Shown: positions 1 to 10,680 of the stretch, piece after piece
Position numbering within the stretch: position 1 is the stretch's first letter
Layout of the letters: the number at the start of each line of letters is the position of its first letter
Made by a program: the position numbers and the translations under genes
Assembly: GCF_033958435.1 (NCBI RefSeq)
Contig: NC_134137.1
Location: 109,998,501 to 110,062,500 of the forward strand
From: Carettochelys insculpta
Lineage: Eukaryota; Chordata; Testudines; Carettochelyidae
Reading direction: 5' to 3'
DNA: 64,000 nt
Notes under the pieces: generated by a model
What the model was told of the DNA's origin: nothing
The model's input: the letters and a program-made list of their open reading frames with translations, nothing else
Databases searched by the model: none

Positions 1-275
1 ACAGGTTACTTAACGATAATTACATGCAACTGACAAAGTGGGTCTTTATCCACGAAAGCTTATGCTCCAATAAATCTGTTAGTCTATAAGGTACCACAGG
101 ATTTCTCATTGTTTTTGCACATGCAAACTAACCCGGCTACCCCTCTGATTCTTATCAATAATTAGAATGAGTATCAGAAAGGTAGCCATGTTAGTCTGTG
201 TTCACAAAAATATCAGACAAAGTGGAATTCTGCCCACCAAACCTTGTAGCCAAATAAATCTGTTTGTAATTAACA
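1..275. repeat. Penelope-like element (PLE) 3' tails, partly inverted
   Basis: Bases 1-158 hold the common PLE tail: GTGGGTCTTTATCCACGAAA, then AATAAATCTGTTAGTCTATA and a terminus like CTAACCCGGCTACCCCTCTG. Immediately after, 160-205 reads as the reverse complement of the same terminus (GGTAGCCATGTTAGTCTGTG). A third, worn tail reads forward again at 210-275. The cluster begins at or before the window edge, so the left limit is unknown. Confidence 0.7.
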
Positions 276-1590
276 TGGTTTGAGTTAATGCTGAGATTTG
301 ATTGACTAGTTTATTTTGGTTTTTGGTTTTGGTTGCTGGATATATACCTATTACTGTGCATTCAACAGCAGGTCATGTGACTCCTATCCACCGTCACAGA
401 GGTCCTCAGATTTAATGGAACTGGTTTATTTCTTTGGGGCAAATGTCTGCATGGAAGTTACACACCCTTTTGTGTGTTAAAGGGGACATCCTGCCACACA
501 AAGGAGGACTATGGGGTTTCTAGGGCTTCCTTAAATGAGACATAAGCTGGGATAGGGCTGGTGGATACATTGCCTTGCAGTGAAGATCTACTGTTCATTG
601 CCTTATTTAGAATGGAAGAAGTCAGGGAGACGTGAACTCCTGCCCTATGAGAACCCTCACTTGAGGATTTGCCCCCTGAATGAGGATTGTAACTATAAGA
701 TTGTAACAATTATGATAATCATTATGACGCCTCCAGTGTTTCTAGGAGAAATAAAATAAATGCACAGTACTGTCTTAGTGTTCATATCACCAAAATTCCT
801 TAGGGTTGCTCAAAATCAGAAAGGGGAGAGAACATTTTATACTATTTCACCAGTTTTATTTTTCAGAGAAAGAGCCTCCAATAATTTTGTTTTTAAACAA
901 TTGTTTTAAATAAAACAATCAACCATCCAACAACACAGCTACACTGCCAGACCATCAAGTAAGGCAGAGTATGCAGCAGTTGCTAATGAGTTGCTGTATT
1001 ATTCCCTGGAATGAAAAATGGGGCGGGGGAGAAAAGAGGGGAAGGAGGAGAGGAAGTGTTTCACCCTTTTTTTTTCCTGGAGCTTCTTTTCTTTACGAGC
1101 AGAGATTAAGCCATGAAATCAACAGGAAAGGTGATATGGAAGAAGCCTCGGCTCTTGTCCTGAGTATTCTTTAAAAGGAAGGAAATGGCTTATTGCAGTT
1201 ATTTTCATTTGTTTTAGCTTCACTAGGGGTTATCTCCCTTTACTAGCGAGAGTTTCTGCCATTAACCACCACCAAAGAAGGAAAACGTTATATGAATAGC
1301 GTGTTTCTTCTGCTGACGTTCACCTTTTTCATATGCAAACGGAGATGATACGGCAAAGTCATCAGGCAAATCTTTAAACATCTTTTCTTAATTTATCTGA
1401 TTTATTCATTTATTAAAAAGCTACCATGTGGGGGCTCAGGGCAAGGGGGATGAGAGTGCAGGAATCCAGGCAGAGGACGGGGGCTCAGGGCAGGGGTGGG
1501 GCCATATAGGAATCAGGGCAGGGTATTGGGAGGGTGGGTTTGTCCTTTTCAGGTATGGTGTTCCACCTGAGCCCTGCAAGGCAGCACTAC
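276..1590. other. ITGBL1 intron, nothing recognised
   Basis: This is AT-rich intronic sequence with a purine-rich patch at about 1016-1065. No exon with ITGBL1-like cysteine spacing and no recognisable element were seen on either strand. Confidence 0.5.
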
Positions 1591-1591
1591 C

Positions 1592-1692
1592 AGGAAAAGA
1601 GAGAAGAAGAAGAAGGAAGAAGAGAGAAGGGGAAGAGAGGGAAGAAGAAGGAAAAGAGAGAGAGAGAGAGAGAGAGAGAAGAAAAAAAAATT
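1592..1692. repeat. Purine (GA-rich) low-complexity tract and GA microsatellite
   Basis: There is a run of AGAAG/GAAGA units, then an almost pure (GA)n core at about 1657-1682. The long open frames across it, including the Ser/Leu-rich frame on the - strand, are products of the simple repeat. Confidence 0.9.
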
Positions 1693-2079
1693 CTCTGAAG
1701 AGTGATAGGGGAAGGTGGACCTGGGGGCACTGAGAGCAGCTGGGGGGAGAGGGGCCAGTGCAGTGAGGAGGGTGGACATGGGAGCAGATGGGGGTAGTGG
1801 GTTGGGGAGGGTCCTATGGTGATGGTAGCTGAGGGGGGGGCAAAAGGTAGGGAGAAGGGTCATGGCTCCACAGGGAGCTATGGTGACTCATGCTGACAGG
1901 GAGGTATGAAGTAGTATGATCCTTAACCACATTCTCCACAACTCCACACCCCACTGCCTTGTGGGTTATCCTGGGAAGGAGGAAGGCTAAGGCAGTAAAC
2001 CCTGACAGAAAACCCGGAGTGGAGTCTGAAGGCGGTTCAGTGTCAACTTCTGGCACTGTCCCGGCAACTCCTGCAGCTG

Positions 2080-5000
2080 AGCTGGTACCAGACGTGGAGG
2101 TTATCCTCTCCTTTGGACTATATCAGTAAAGCCAAGAGGGGGACACTGGTGTCTGGGCAGTCCAGAGTCTCCATAACAAATGCCCAGGCTCGCGCCCGGA
2201 GAGGTACTCCGGCATCACTGAACAGCATTGCATCAACACGGGAGGCAACAGTTACCGGTTATAAGCTCTTGCTCGATTGGCGTAGAGAACGAGCGCCAGG
2301 GGTTGCTTTCGATGGTGGGAGGGATCCTCGCATCTCACTGGACAGTCACCGCCCGCCTCAAGCTGGGCAGCCCCCAGCCAATAGGGTACTGTCCTGCCAC
2401 AGTTCACCTGCCTCGCTGGGTGCGTGAGGCTTAAGGTTCCTGAACCTGACAAGTGACTGAAATTTGGGCACCAGGCAAACCAATAAGAAAATCAACAAGA
2501 AATGAGAAACATCAACAATTCAAGCTTGCTTGCTGGAATGTGCGGACCATGCTGACCAGCTTGACTGAAGATCTTCAGGCCATCAGTGACACCCGCAAGA
2601 CTGCTGTCATCAATGAGGAACTGAAAAGGCTCCGAGTTGATATTGCTGCACTGCAAGAGACGCAACTTGCAGATTCGGGATCTCTAAAGGAAAAGGACTA
2701 CACATTTTTCTGGCAGGGTAAAGCCCAAGAAGAACCCAGAAAGCATGGTGTTGGCTTCGCTGTCAGAAACACCCTTCTACAAATGGTTGATTTAGTCATG
2801 GGCGGATCAGAAAGACTTCTTCAGATCACGCTTCAAACGTGCGCCGGTCCTGTCCACCTGATCAGCGCTTATGCCCCAACCCTGTACGCCACACCAGAAG
2901 TAAAAGACAAGTTCTATGACGTGCTTAGTGCTGCTGTAGCGCAAATACCTGCTCGTGAACAACTGTACATCTTGGGTGACTTCAATGCAAGAGTTGGAGC
3001 TGATTGGGCCTCATGGTCTTCCTGCTTAGGACACTTCGGTGTGGGAAAAATGAATGAAAATGGACAGCGTCTCCTTGAACTGTGCACGTACCACAGTCTG
3101 TGCATCACAAACACATTCTTCCGAACGAAGCCACAGCACAGAGTGTCGTGGAGACACCCACGCTCGAAGCACTGGCATCAACTAGATGTGGTCATCACTA
3201 GGCGTAACAACCTCAAAAACGTCCTTCTGACACGCAGCTATCATAGTGCTGACTACGATACAGAGCACTCGCTAGTTTGCTCCAAGCTCAAGCTGAGACC
3301 CAAGAAGCTGTACCGCTCTAAACCTGCTGGAAGGCCCCACATTGACGCCAGAAAGACGGCAAACTCGGAGAAAGTTGAAAAGTTCAGAGAGACCCTCCAG
3401 GAAAATCTGCGCAGCGGCCATGGGGGCGTCGATGCGACATCCAAATGGCAACATCTGAGGCCTTGTCGGTGTTTGGAAGAAGAGCTAGAAACACGAACGA
3501 CTGGTTCGAAGCTAACTCTGATGAGATGATTCCAGTCATTGAAAAGAAGCGTGCTGCACTCCTGGAGTACAAACGCTCACTGAGCCACAGTACCCAGCAA
3601 GCACTTAGAGAGGCCAGAAGAACAGTACAGCAGACAGCCAGGCACTGTGCCAACAACCACTGGCTCCAGTTATGCAGCAGCATCCAGACCTGTGCCGACT
3701 TTGGTAATCTCAGAGGAATGTACGAGGGTATGAAGAATGCATTAGGACCCACCCAGAACAAGATGGCACCTCTGAAATCCAAATCTGGTGAAGTCATCGC
3801 TGACAAAGCCAAACAGATGGAGCGCTGGGTCGAGCACTACTCTGAGCTGTACTCACGCGAGAATGTTGTGGTTGACGCAGCCCTCGATGCCATCGAGCTC
3901 CTACCAGTAATGGACGAACTGGATCAAGAACCGACTGTGGATGACCTGAAGGCAGCCATCGACAGCATTGCAGCAGGAAAGGCCCCTGGTCAGGATGGTA
4001 TACCACCAGAGGTAATCAAATGTGTCGCGGACACGCTCCTGGAACCCCTGCATGAGCTACTGTGCCTGTGCTGGAAAGAGGGTGAGGTTCCACAGGATAT
4101 GCGTGACGCTAACATTGTAATGTTGTATAAGAACAAAGGAGACAGAAGTGACTGCAACAACTACCGTGGAATCTCCCTCCTAAGCGTCACTGGTAAACTG
4201 TTCGCTCGCGTCATCCTTGGCAGACTCCAGAAGATTGCTGAGAGGGTGTACCCTGAATCACAGTGTGGATTCCGCGCAGAGAGGTCTACTGTTGACATGG
4301 TCTTCTCTCTAAGGCAGCTGCAGGAGAAGTGCAGGGAGCAGAGAGAGCCACTCTACATAGCCTTCATCGACTTGACCAAGGCTTTTGACTTGGTCAGCAG
4401 GGATGGTCTGTTCAAACTGCTCCACAAGATAGGCTGTCCTCCACAGTTACTCAAGATGATCCAGTCATTCCACGAAAACATGAGAGGAACCATCCAATAT
4501 GACGGCGCATTATCGGATGCTTTCAGAATCAGGAGCGGCGTCAAACAAGGATGCGTGCTTGCTCCGACATTGTTCGCGACATGCCTTTGGATCTTCAACA
4601 GAGGGCATCTTGCTGCACACAAGATCTGATGGGAAACTGTTTCACCTTGCAAGGCTGAGAGCTAAGACTAAGGTGCGAGAAGTCCTCATCAGAGACATGC
4701 TGTTCAGACAATGCTGCTGTAGTGTCTCACACAGAAGACCAGCTTCAAAAACTGCTGGATCGGTTCTCCAAAGCGTGCAAGGACTTTGGGCTTACCATCA
4801 GCCTAAAGAAGACAAACGTACTTGGTCAAGATGTTGCTGAATCCCCATCAATCAGCATTGACAACTATACGTTAGAGGTTGTCCACGAGTACGTTTACCT
4901 CGGGTCCACCATCACTGACACCCTGTCGTTGGACACTGAGCTAAGTAGTAGGATCGGAAAAGCGGCCACAACTTTTGTCCAGACTCAGCAAGAGAGTGTG

Positions 5001-5694
5001 GAATAACAACAAGCTGTACACTCACACCAAAATGCAAGTCTACAGAGCCTGCATCCTCAGCACCCTCCTTTATGGCAGCGAGACTTGGACCCTGTATGCC
5101 CGCCAGGAAAAGAGGCTGAACGTCTTCCACTTGCGCTGCCTCAGGCGCATCCTTGGAATATCATGGAAGGACAGAGTTACCAACACAGCCGTCCTTGAGC
5201 AAGCTGGAATCCCAACCATGCACACCCTCCTCAGGCAGCGTTGACTCCGCTGGCTTGGCCACGTCCACAGGATGAATGATGGAAGGATTCCAAAAGACAT
5301 CATGTATGGTGAGCTAGCCTCTGGCAAAAGACCCCCCGGACGCCCCCAGTTGCGTTACAAAGATGTCTGCAAGAGAGACCTCAGAGAGGTAGACATCGAG
5401 CTGGACAACTGGGAAGAACTAGCAGACGACCGAGGCAGATGGAGGCAGGGGTTACACAAGGGCCTTCAGAAGGGCGAGTTGAAGATCAGACAGCTAGCAG
5501 AAGAGAAGCGAGCGCACTGAAAGCACAATAAGGACTTGCCAGACACCCACTACATCTGCAAGAGATGCAGCAAGGACTGTCACTCTCGTGTGGGTCTTTA
5601 TAGTCACAATAGATGCTGTAAATGAAGTCTTAAATTGAAACTTTAAAGGGCGCGATCCATAGTCTGTACAGACTGAAGGATGCCTACTACTACT
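2080..5694 (+). mobile_element. APE-type LINE (family A), near full length
   Basis: This is a non-LTR retrotransposon carrying an AP-endonuclease, a reverse transcriptase and a C-terminal zinc-finger-like end. The 5' part (2080-2452) has an open stretch of unclear function. The coding region follows, and the element appears to end near 5694 in an ACT-rich tail after a motif typical of such 3' ends. Relatives in this window lie at 13.9, 18.3 and 41.9 kb and share the YGELxxGKRxxGRP block. The clade is uncertain. The protein resembles the sequences often mis-annotated as craniofacial development protein 2-like. It lies inside an ITGBL1 intron in the gene's orientation. Confidence 0.88.
2453..5520 (+). 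pseudogene. LINE family A endonuclease/reverse transcriptase ORF, broken
   Basis: The endonuclease occupies 2453-3440: LACWNVRTM near the start, ETQLAD, SAYAPT, the GDFNARVG catalytic block and a final DTEHSLV. After a frame change near 3450, the RT follows: GKAPGQDGIPPEVIK, NNYRGISLLS, FIDLTKAFD (about 4362-4390) and GVKQGCVLAPTLF. A second frame change occurs near 4575. A one-base loss sits at about 4706, inside the catalytic FADx box, which reads F-A-D-N and not FADD. An in-frame TGA lies at 5242-5244, probably from CGA. The C-terminal block has YGSETWTLY, YGELASGKRPPGRP and, after 5520, ICKRCSKDCHSRVGLYSH. The element is therefore not autonomous. Confidence 0.88.
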
Positions 5695-6207
5695 ACTGTT
5701 GGGAGGGTGGGCAGCTCAGAGAGTCCTGAAGCTAAATCTGCCCAGCTAGTGGCTGCTTTCTGGGGCTTGCTGGGATGGTAGGGGCCACACTGCCCGGCTG
5801 AGCTCCAGGGTTTGGGCTCCAGCTGTGGGTCCTGGGAGTCCCTTTCCCTTGGGTGGTGGCTGGCAACATGCAAGCCCCTCCCCCAGTGAACCAATATTTT
5901 ACAGGTGCAGCCATCCCTGTGGTGACTCTGCAGTAGAGCTGTCCCCCACACTTGCTGTCCCCCTCTGATTATTCTGGGGTATAACTGTTCCTACTATCAG
6001 GCCCCTCTCTTTCAGTTTAATCACAAGCAATTGAATTACACCACATCCCATTGTCCTGGCAGAACCAAACCTTGATCTTGCTTTAGGTTATTACAAGAGA
6101 AAGCTGCATACCAAATGTGGTGGTCCTAGAACTATCATTTAGGAGGAGTTCTTGAGCAAGGGGACTCACACACAGACAGGTAGACAGAAAGTTTCTGAAA
6201 TATATAG
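5695..6207. other. ITGBL1 intron, nothing recognised
   Basis: This stretch lies between the LINE end and a palindromic DNA element. No coding or repeat signature could be named. Confidence 0.4.
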
Positions 6208-6210
6208 CAG

Positions 6211-6632
6211 GGCTATGGCTACACTAGCCCCTGCCTTTCGAAAGGGCAATGCTAATGAGACACTTCAAGATATGCTAATGAGGCGATCCATGAATATGCA
6301 TAATCGCAGCCTCAGCAATTTGAAAGTGTCACTTTCTAATCACGTGTTGCCCACATAGATGGGGTCCTTTTGAAAGGACCCCCTGGACTTCAGAAGCCTC
6401 TTATTCCTATTTGGTTTTAGGAATAAGGGGCTTTCGAAGTCTGGGTGAATCCTTTCAAAAGAACCCCATCTACATGGGCGGTGCATGATTTGAAAGTGGC
6501 ACTTTCAAATCACTGTGGCCGCCATTATGCCAATGAGGCACTGCATAGTCATGGCAGCACATCATTAGCATATCCTGAAGTGTCTCATTAGCATCCCCCT
6601 TTCGAAAGGCAAGGGCTAGTGTAGACATAGCC
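6211..6632. mobile_element. Palindromic MITE, family 1
   Basis: The ends are inverted repeats: GGCTATGGCTACACTAGCCC at the left and the complement of GGGCTAGTGTAGACATAGCC at the right. Most of the roughly 420 bp folds back on itself, with CCTTTCGAAAGG-type arms and a centre near 6400 (TTATTCC...GGAATAA). The flanking triplets CAG and TAG may be a worn 3-bp target duplication. It contains no coding potential. Confidence 0.85.
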
Positions 6633-7737
6633 TAGATGAATAATGATGTTCTTTAACATGTCCTTTAATAGTTGAACTGTGTCTCTTGACCACCAGGGAC
6701 AGCAAATATGAATTAACTGACAAATTGGTTTTTACATAATGAAAAAAAAAATTGTTTACAGTAGGTTATTTAAATTCCAGTGTGCTAGCAGGGGGTGTGT
6801 TGTACTTTATTGTTTCTGACTGCAGGCAAATTGACATATTTAAAATCAACTCAGATTCTAGTAATGAGAAACAAAGTGACCCACTTAGCATGTTCACCTG
6901 CCGATTAGATAAATGCCCTTTGTATTCAACTCTTTGAAGCCATATGTTGCTCTTAATAAAATGATTTATAAGAGATTATACATTGACTATAATTTATGTT
7001 TAATTATTTATTTGGAATACTATGGTTCATTCATAGCATAAATGAACAGTTCAGTCTGTGATCTAGTCAGTGTGGTCGGAAATATTTTAAGACATTTAAA
7101 GGATCTGAAAAACCTATTAGACCTTGTATAAGAAATAATAGTTAAAATGGCAGAGCGTGCTTAAGGTTCATATGGATATCTTTGCTCTGTAAGACATTGC
7201 AAAAGACATGCACTTTACAGATCTATATTGATATACACTATGCCATCTCCCGATGAAAAAAAATAATTGTATTAGTCCTTGAAGCTCTTGCAGTATGTCC
7301 TAGCAAGTAATGATATTGACACTACTAATGAAATATATCTCCTGTTGCCTTTAAACACTAACATTAATATTCTCATTTTATTGTGATAATAATGATTAGC
7401 AATGAAAATACTTTAGGAAAAGATTTTCACGCTATATGTATTGCTTATGTAGTAGTAGTCTACTTGTGTAACCCTTTTGAAAGGGTAGCCATTCACGCCT
7501 ATCAAAATAATATGCTCTGAGCAAATGTTATGTACATTTAAAATCTCTCTTGAAAGTTAATTTAAACTTTTTTTCTAGCTTTCAGAAAATCAATCATGTT
7601 CATAATTGCGTAACATGACAAATGGAAACTGTTAATGTTAAACGTTTTTAATGTAACTGTAGCTTTGTGAAAAAGCAGATGAGAAAAGATGAGTTGGAAT
7701 GAAAACTGAATTTGACACTGTTTCTGTAAATTCCTAG
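6633..7737. other. ITGBL1 intron, nothing recognised
   Basis: AT-rich intronic sequence up to the acceptor at 7736-7737. No element was recognised. Confidence 0.5.
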
Positions 7738-7884
7738 GCCATGGAAGGTGTGACTGTGGGAAATGCAAATGTGATGAAGGCTGGTATGGTGAAGCTTGTC
7801 AGTACCCAACCACTTGCAACCTTACACGGAAGAAGAGCAATGAAATGTGTAAGAATTCTCAAGATATTATCTGTTCTAATGCAG
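7738..7884 (+). CDS. ITGBL1: ITGBL1 internal exon (about human exon 3), integrin EGF-like repeat
   Basis: This exon encodes 48 residues plus a Gly split across each junction. It reads [17 protein letters not shown] at the start and ends IICSNA. Eight cysteines in CxCxxCxC-type spacing are the integrin EGF (I-EGF) pattern. The order [15 protein letters not shown]...[19 protein letters not shown] agrees with my memory of vertebrate ITGBL1, a secreted protein made of ten such repeats. An N-glycosylation sequon (NLT) is present. The acceptor is a pyrimidine-containing tract ending TTCCTAG, and the donor is G|GTAAAG. The exon is 147 bp with phase 1 at both ends. The open frame beginning at the ATG at 7741 is an out-of-frame shadow. 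ITGBL1 is known as an extracellular modulator of integrin/TGF-beta-type signalling, but the sequence itself shows only the fold. Confidence 0.93.
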
Positions 7885-8876
7885 GTAAAGATATTTTCCT
7901 TATTGGTTAAAGTTCTCCTTTTGTCACCTTGTATATCATGATGACATTTTACATGTTTTAATTAAAACTTCATGCAACAGGTTTTTAAACATTAATTAGT
8001 ATAGTTGCAGAGACATACTGCACTTCTGTGAAAATCTATTTGTGAGCATATTTGTGTGTAATGCAATTCAGATAATACAATGAAAATACGTCAGTGAAGT
8101 GAATCTTTTCTTTGAAATTCACATGAATGTTAGCTGTTCTGAGTGACTTCTATATCCCTAAGAATCAGTGGAAAATAAAGTAACCTAATCTATAGCCTGC
8201 AGATTTCTAGGTATGATATGTAATGCTAGTTTATACTTTTTCCAAGGATTTATTTGAAAAGCTTTTTTATAACTTGAAAATTACCTCTAAAGAGTACTCA
8301 GAATGTTTGCTCATCCATAGCTATTTTAAATTGATGAAGATTCCAGCTGTGCCAGATGTTTTACCCATCAAAAGGATGTGGTTAGAGCATGAACACTAAG
8401 AGGGCTTAGGTTTTTGTTTTGATAAGATGCAAATGAGGCATTTGCAAACATGCCTTCTGGAAATTTAAACAGATGCTTTAACACTGATTATTAAAACTTA
8501 TGACAAACATTTGCCACCTAATTTTGGTTAGAGCACCTCCAGCCAAAACCCTTCTGCAATCTGACTGGTTGCAACTGTTTTTCTCCTTCATTTACATTTT
8601 ATGATTGGTGCTAATCTCTGTGGGAATTATCCAAGCAGGTAAACAGGAGAAGATAGAACTGTCCTGTCGATCCAGCTGCACAACCTTAGAATTTTGGTGG
8701 ACACTTGCAGGCAATCAGAACCAAAATCAGATTCTTTTGATGAACATTCACAAATCTCTAACAACCTAGCAGTAGGGGGAGTTGCTAAGTCCGCACTCTT
8801 TTGCCCAAAGTTGTCAGGACATTAATTTACATATAATCCCATACATGTTCGTAGTTTTATACTTATGGAATGAATA
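7885..8876. other. ITGBL1 intron, nothing recognised
   Basis: Follows the exon donor at 7885. AT-rich, without ORFs or repeats I can name. Confidence 0.5.
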
Positions 8877-9056
8877 TTAAGAAGTCCTGTGGCACCTTAT
8901 AGACTAACAGATTTTTTTTTGGCCTACATGTCTGACGATGTGGGTCTTTGTCCATGACAGTTTATGCTCCATTAAATCTGTTAGTCTATATAGTGCCACA
9001 GGATTTCTTGTTGTTTTCGTGGATACAGACTAACATGACTGCACCCCTGATACTTT
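8877..9056. repeat. PLE 3' tails as an inverted pair
   Basis: The left arm (about 8879-8920) reads AAGAAGTCCTGTGGCACCTT then ATAGACTAACAG, the reverse complement of the PLE tail. The right arm (about 8935-9056) reads forward through GTGGGTCTTTGTCCATGACA, AAATCTGTTAGTCTATATAG and the terminus CTAACATGACTGCACCCCTG. Both 3' ends face outward. No convincing flanking duplication was found. Confidence 0.8.
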
Positions 9057-9243
9057 CAGGATAGTTATCTTATTCATTTTTGCATCTTGGCACTAAACAG
9101 GGGGCCATCACCATTTCTTTGCTGGAGATAAGACAGCAAAAGTACTAGGAATTATGTGAGCTGAATTTAATCTATGTTAAGACATTTGTTACTTAACTTC
9201 AGACTGGCAAGGAATTAAGGTAGGACTGGTTGGTGAAGAATCA

Positions 9244-10677
9244 GGCTGCATCTACACTACTAGATAAAATCAATTGTATGAAAATCTATTTCTTAACGCT
9301 GGGTTTTATCCATTCAATTTTGAGCATTTTCACCTTCCCACATGCTCCCCACGAAATCGACTTACTGCTGCTACACACAAGTAGCTTAAATTGAGTGCTG
9401 CTGCAGTGTATTGTGGGAACCTACCCCACAGTTCCCTGAGCCCTGTTATATTCTGACCCCACAAGTAGATGTAGGTATATGACACCATCTTCCCACATTT
9501 CATTCCCCTATTTCCCCCGCCATGTTTAGTATATTTAAATAGACGTGGCTGTTACACTGAAACTAGAATGAATCGTCAGTAATGGGCCAGGGCAGCTAAA
9601 AGACGGCACACAGTTGACAATCATGAAAATTTTATGACTGCCCACAGAGGTCCTTTCAGGACATGCGTAGGGATTTAGGCCACCTGGGAAAGAAGACCCT
9701 TATGCCCAGGTAGACACGGTTGTTACACTGAAATTCAAATGATTCATCAGGGTAAAAGACCCCAGACTACAGCCAGGTTTGCACATGGAAAAGAAGACCC
9801 TTAAGACATGAACATTCCCTGCTGCAAGCCTTACTTCAACAACTGTGGTAATTGTATAGCTAATGCATTGCCTTCATTGAGACATGTATGGCTGGGGGCA
9901 GCTACAAGACCCCTGGCTACAGCCAGCCCCTGAAAATTGTGACCCTCACTGTGCACAATCTGCCTGGCACCTCGAGCGGCAAGTCCTTTTTTGGTTTGGG
10001 GTCAAGGCATGTGACACGGCTGGAAGTGGGAATGTTCCAGACTGTGTGGCGCCTCCGGGGGGAGGGAAGAGAGGGGAATTGGGGGACAGGACAACATGTA
10101 AAGGGCTGAAAAGAAGTTTCTCGTACTACCAGAGAAGCACGACACACACCCCTCCACACACACAGCTTAGCTGACACATGGTACAGGGGGCCAGCGGCAG
10201 GCGCCAGGCAGCACAGGGGAAAAAAGGCAGCTACTAGGGGTGTACACAGAAGCACTAACCCCACAGCTGTGCCTCTAGTAAAGAAAAAGAGGAGATTTTT
10301 CAGCCTCTCATGACCCTACAGCCACAGGCTTGCAGGTGCCAAATTGCAACGGTCCTGTTGCCTAGTTTCAATGCAATTGAGAGCAGTGGAGATGTAAGAG
10401 GCCAGAGCGGAGAACTGTGGGGCACATACAGGACGTCTGTGGAGGCTAATGAATTTAATTTAAAGACATGCTGCATCCTCACTACCCTTCATGCAGATTT
10501 TTAAATTCGAATAGAGCGCTACACCCATCGGGTTACTTCGATTTTAAGATTTCGATATCATGTCAATTTTAGTGGTCCATAAATTGAGCTAATGGAATTT
10601 ACAGTGAGGACAGGCACTGGGGAAAAATTGGGCTAACTGAGTTAAAACCGATTTTATCTCATAGCATAGACGCCGCC
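9244..10677. mobile_element. Non-autonomous DNA transposon, family 3 (copy 1)
   Basis: The element runs from GGCTGCATCTACACTA to the imperfect inverted end GCATAGACGCCGCC, flanked by TCA on both sides (9241-9243 and 10678-10680), a 3-bp target duplication. Inside there are repeated blocks beginning GTTACACTGAAA at about 9551 and 9724. There is also a right-hand half (about 10020-10670) with GCGCCTCCGGGGGGAGGGAA and CAGCCACAGGCTTG-like stretches. The same left and right ends recur at 33415-35424. No transposase ORF is visible. Confidence 0.8.
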
Positions 10678-10680
10678 TCA

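Noticed and set aside
1549..1863. Ser/Leu/Phe-rich - strand frame resembling a signal or membrane protein.
   Set aside because: It is produced by the GA-rich simple repeat.
7741..7941. Open frame starting at an ATG inside the first ITGBL1 exon.
   Set aside because: It is out of frame with the conserved cysteine-rich reading and runs through the splice donor.
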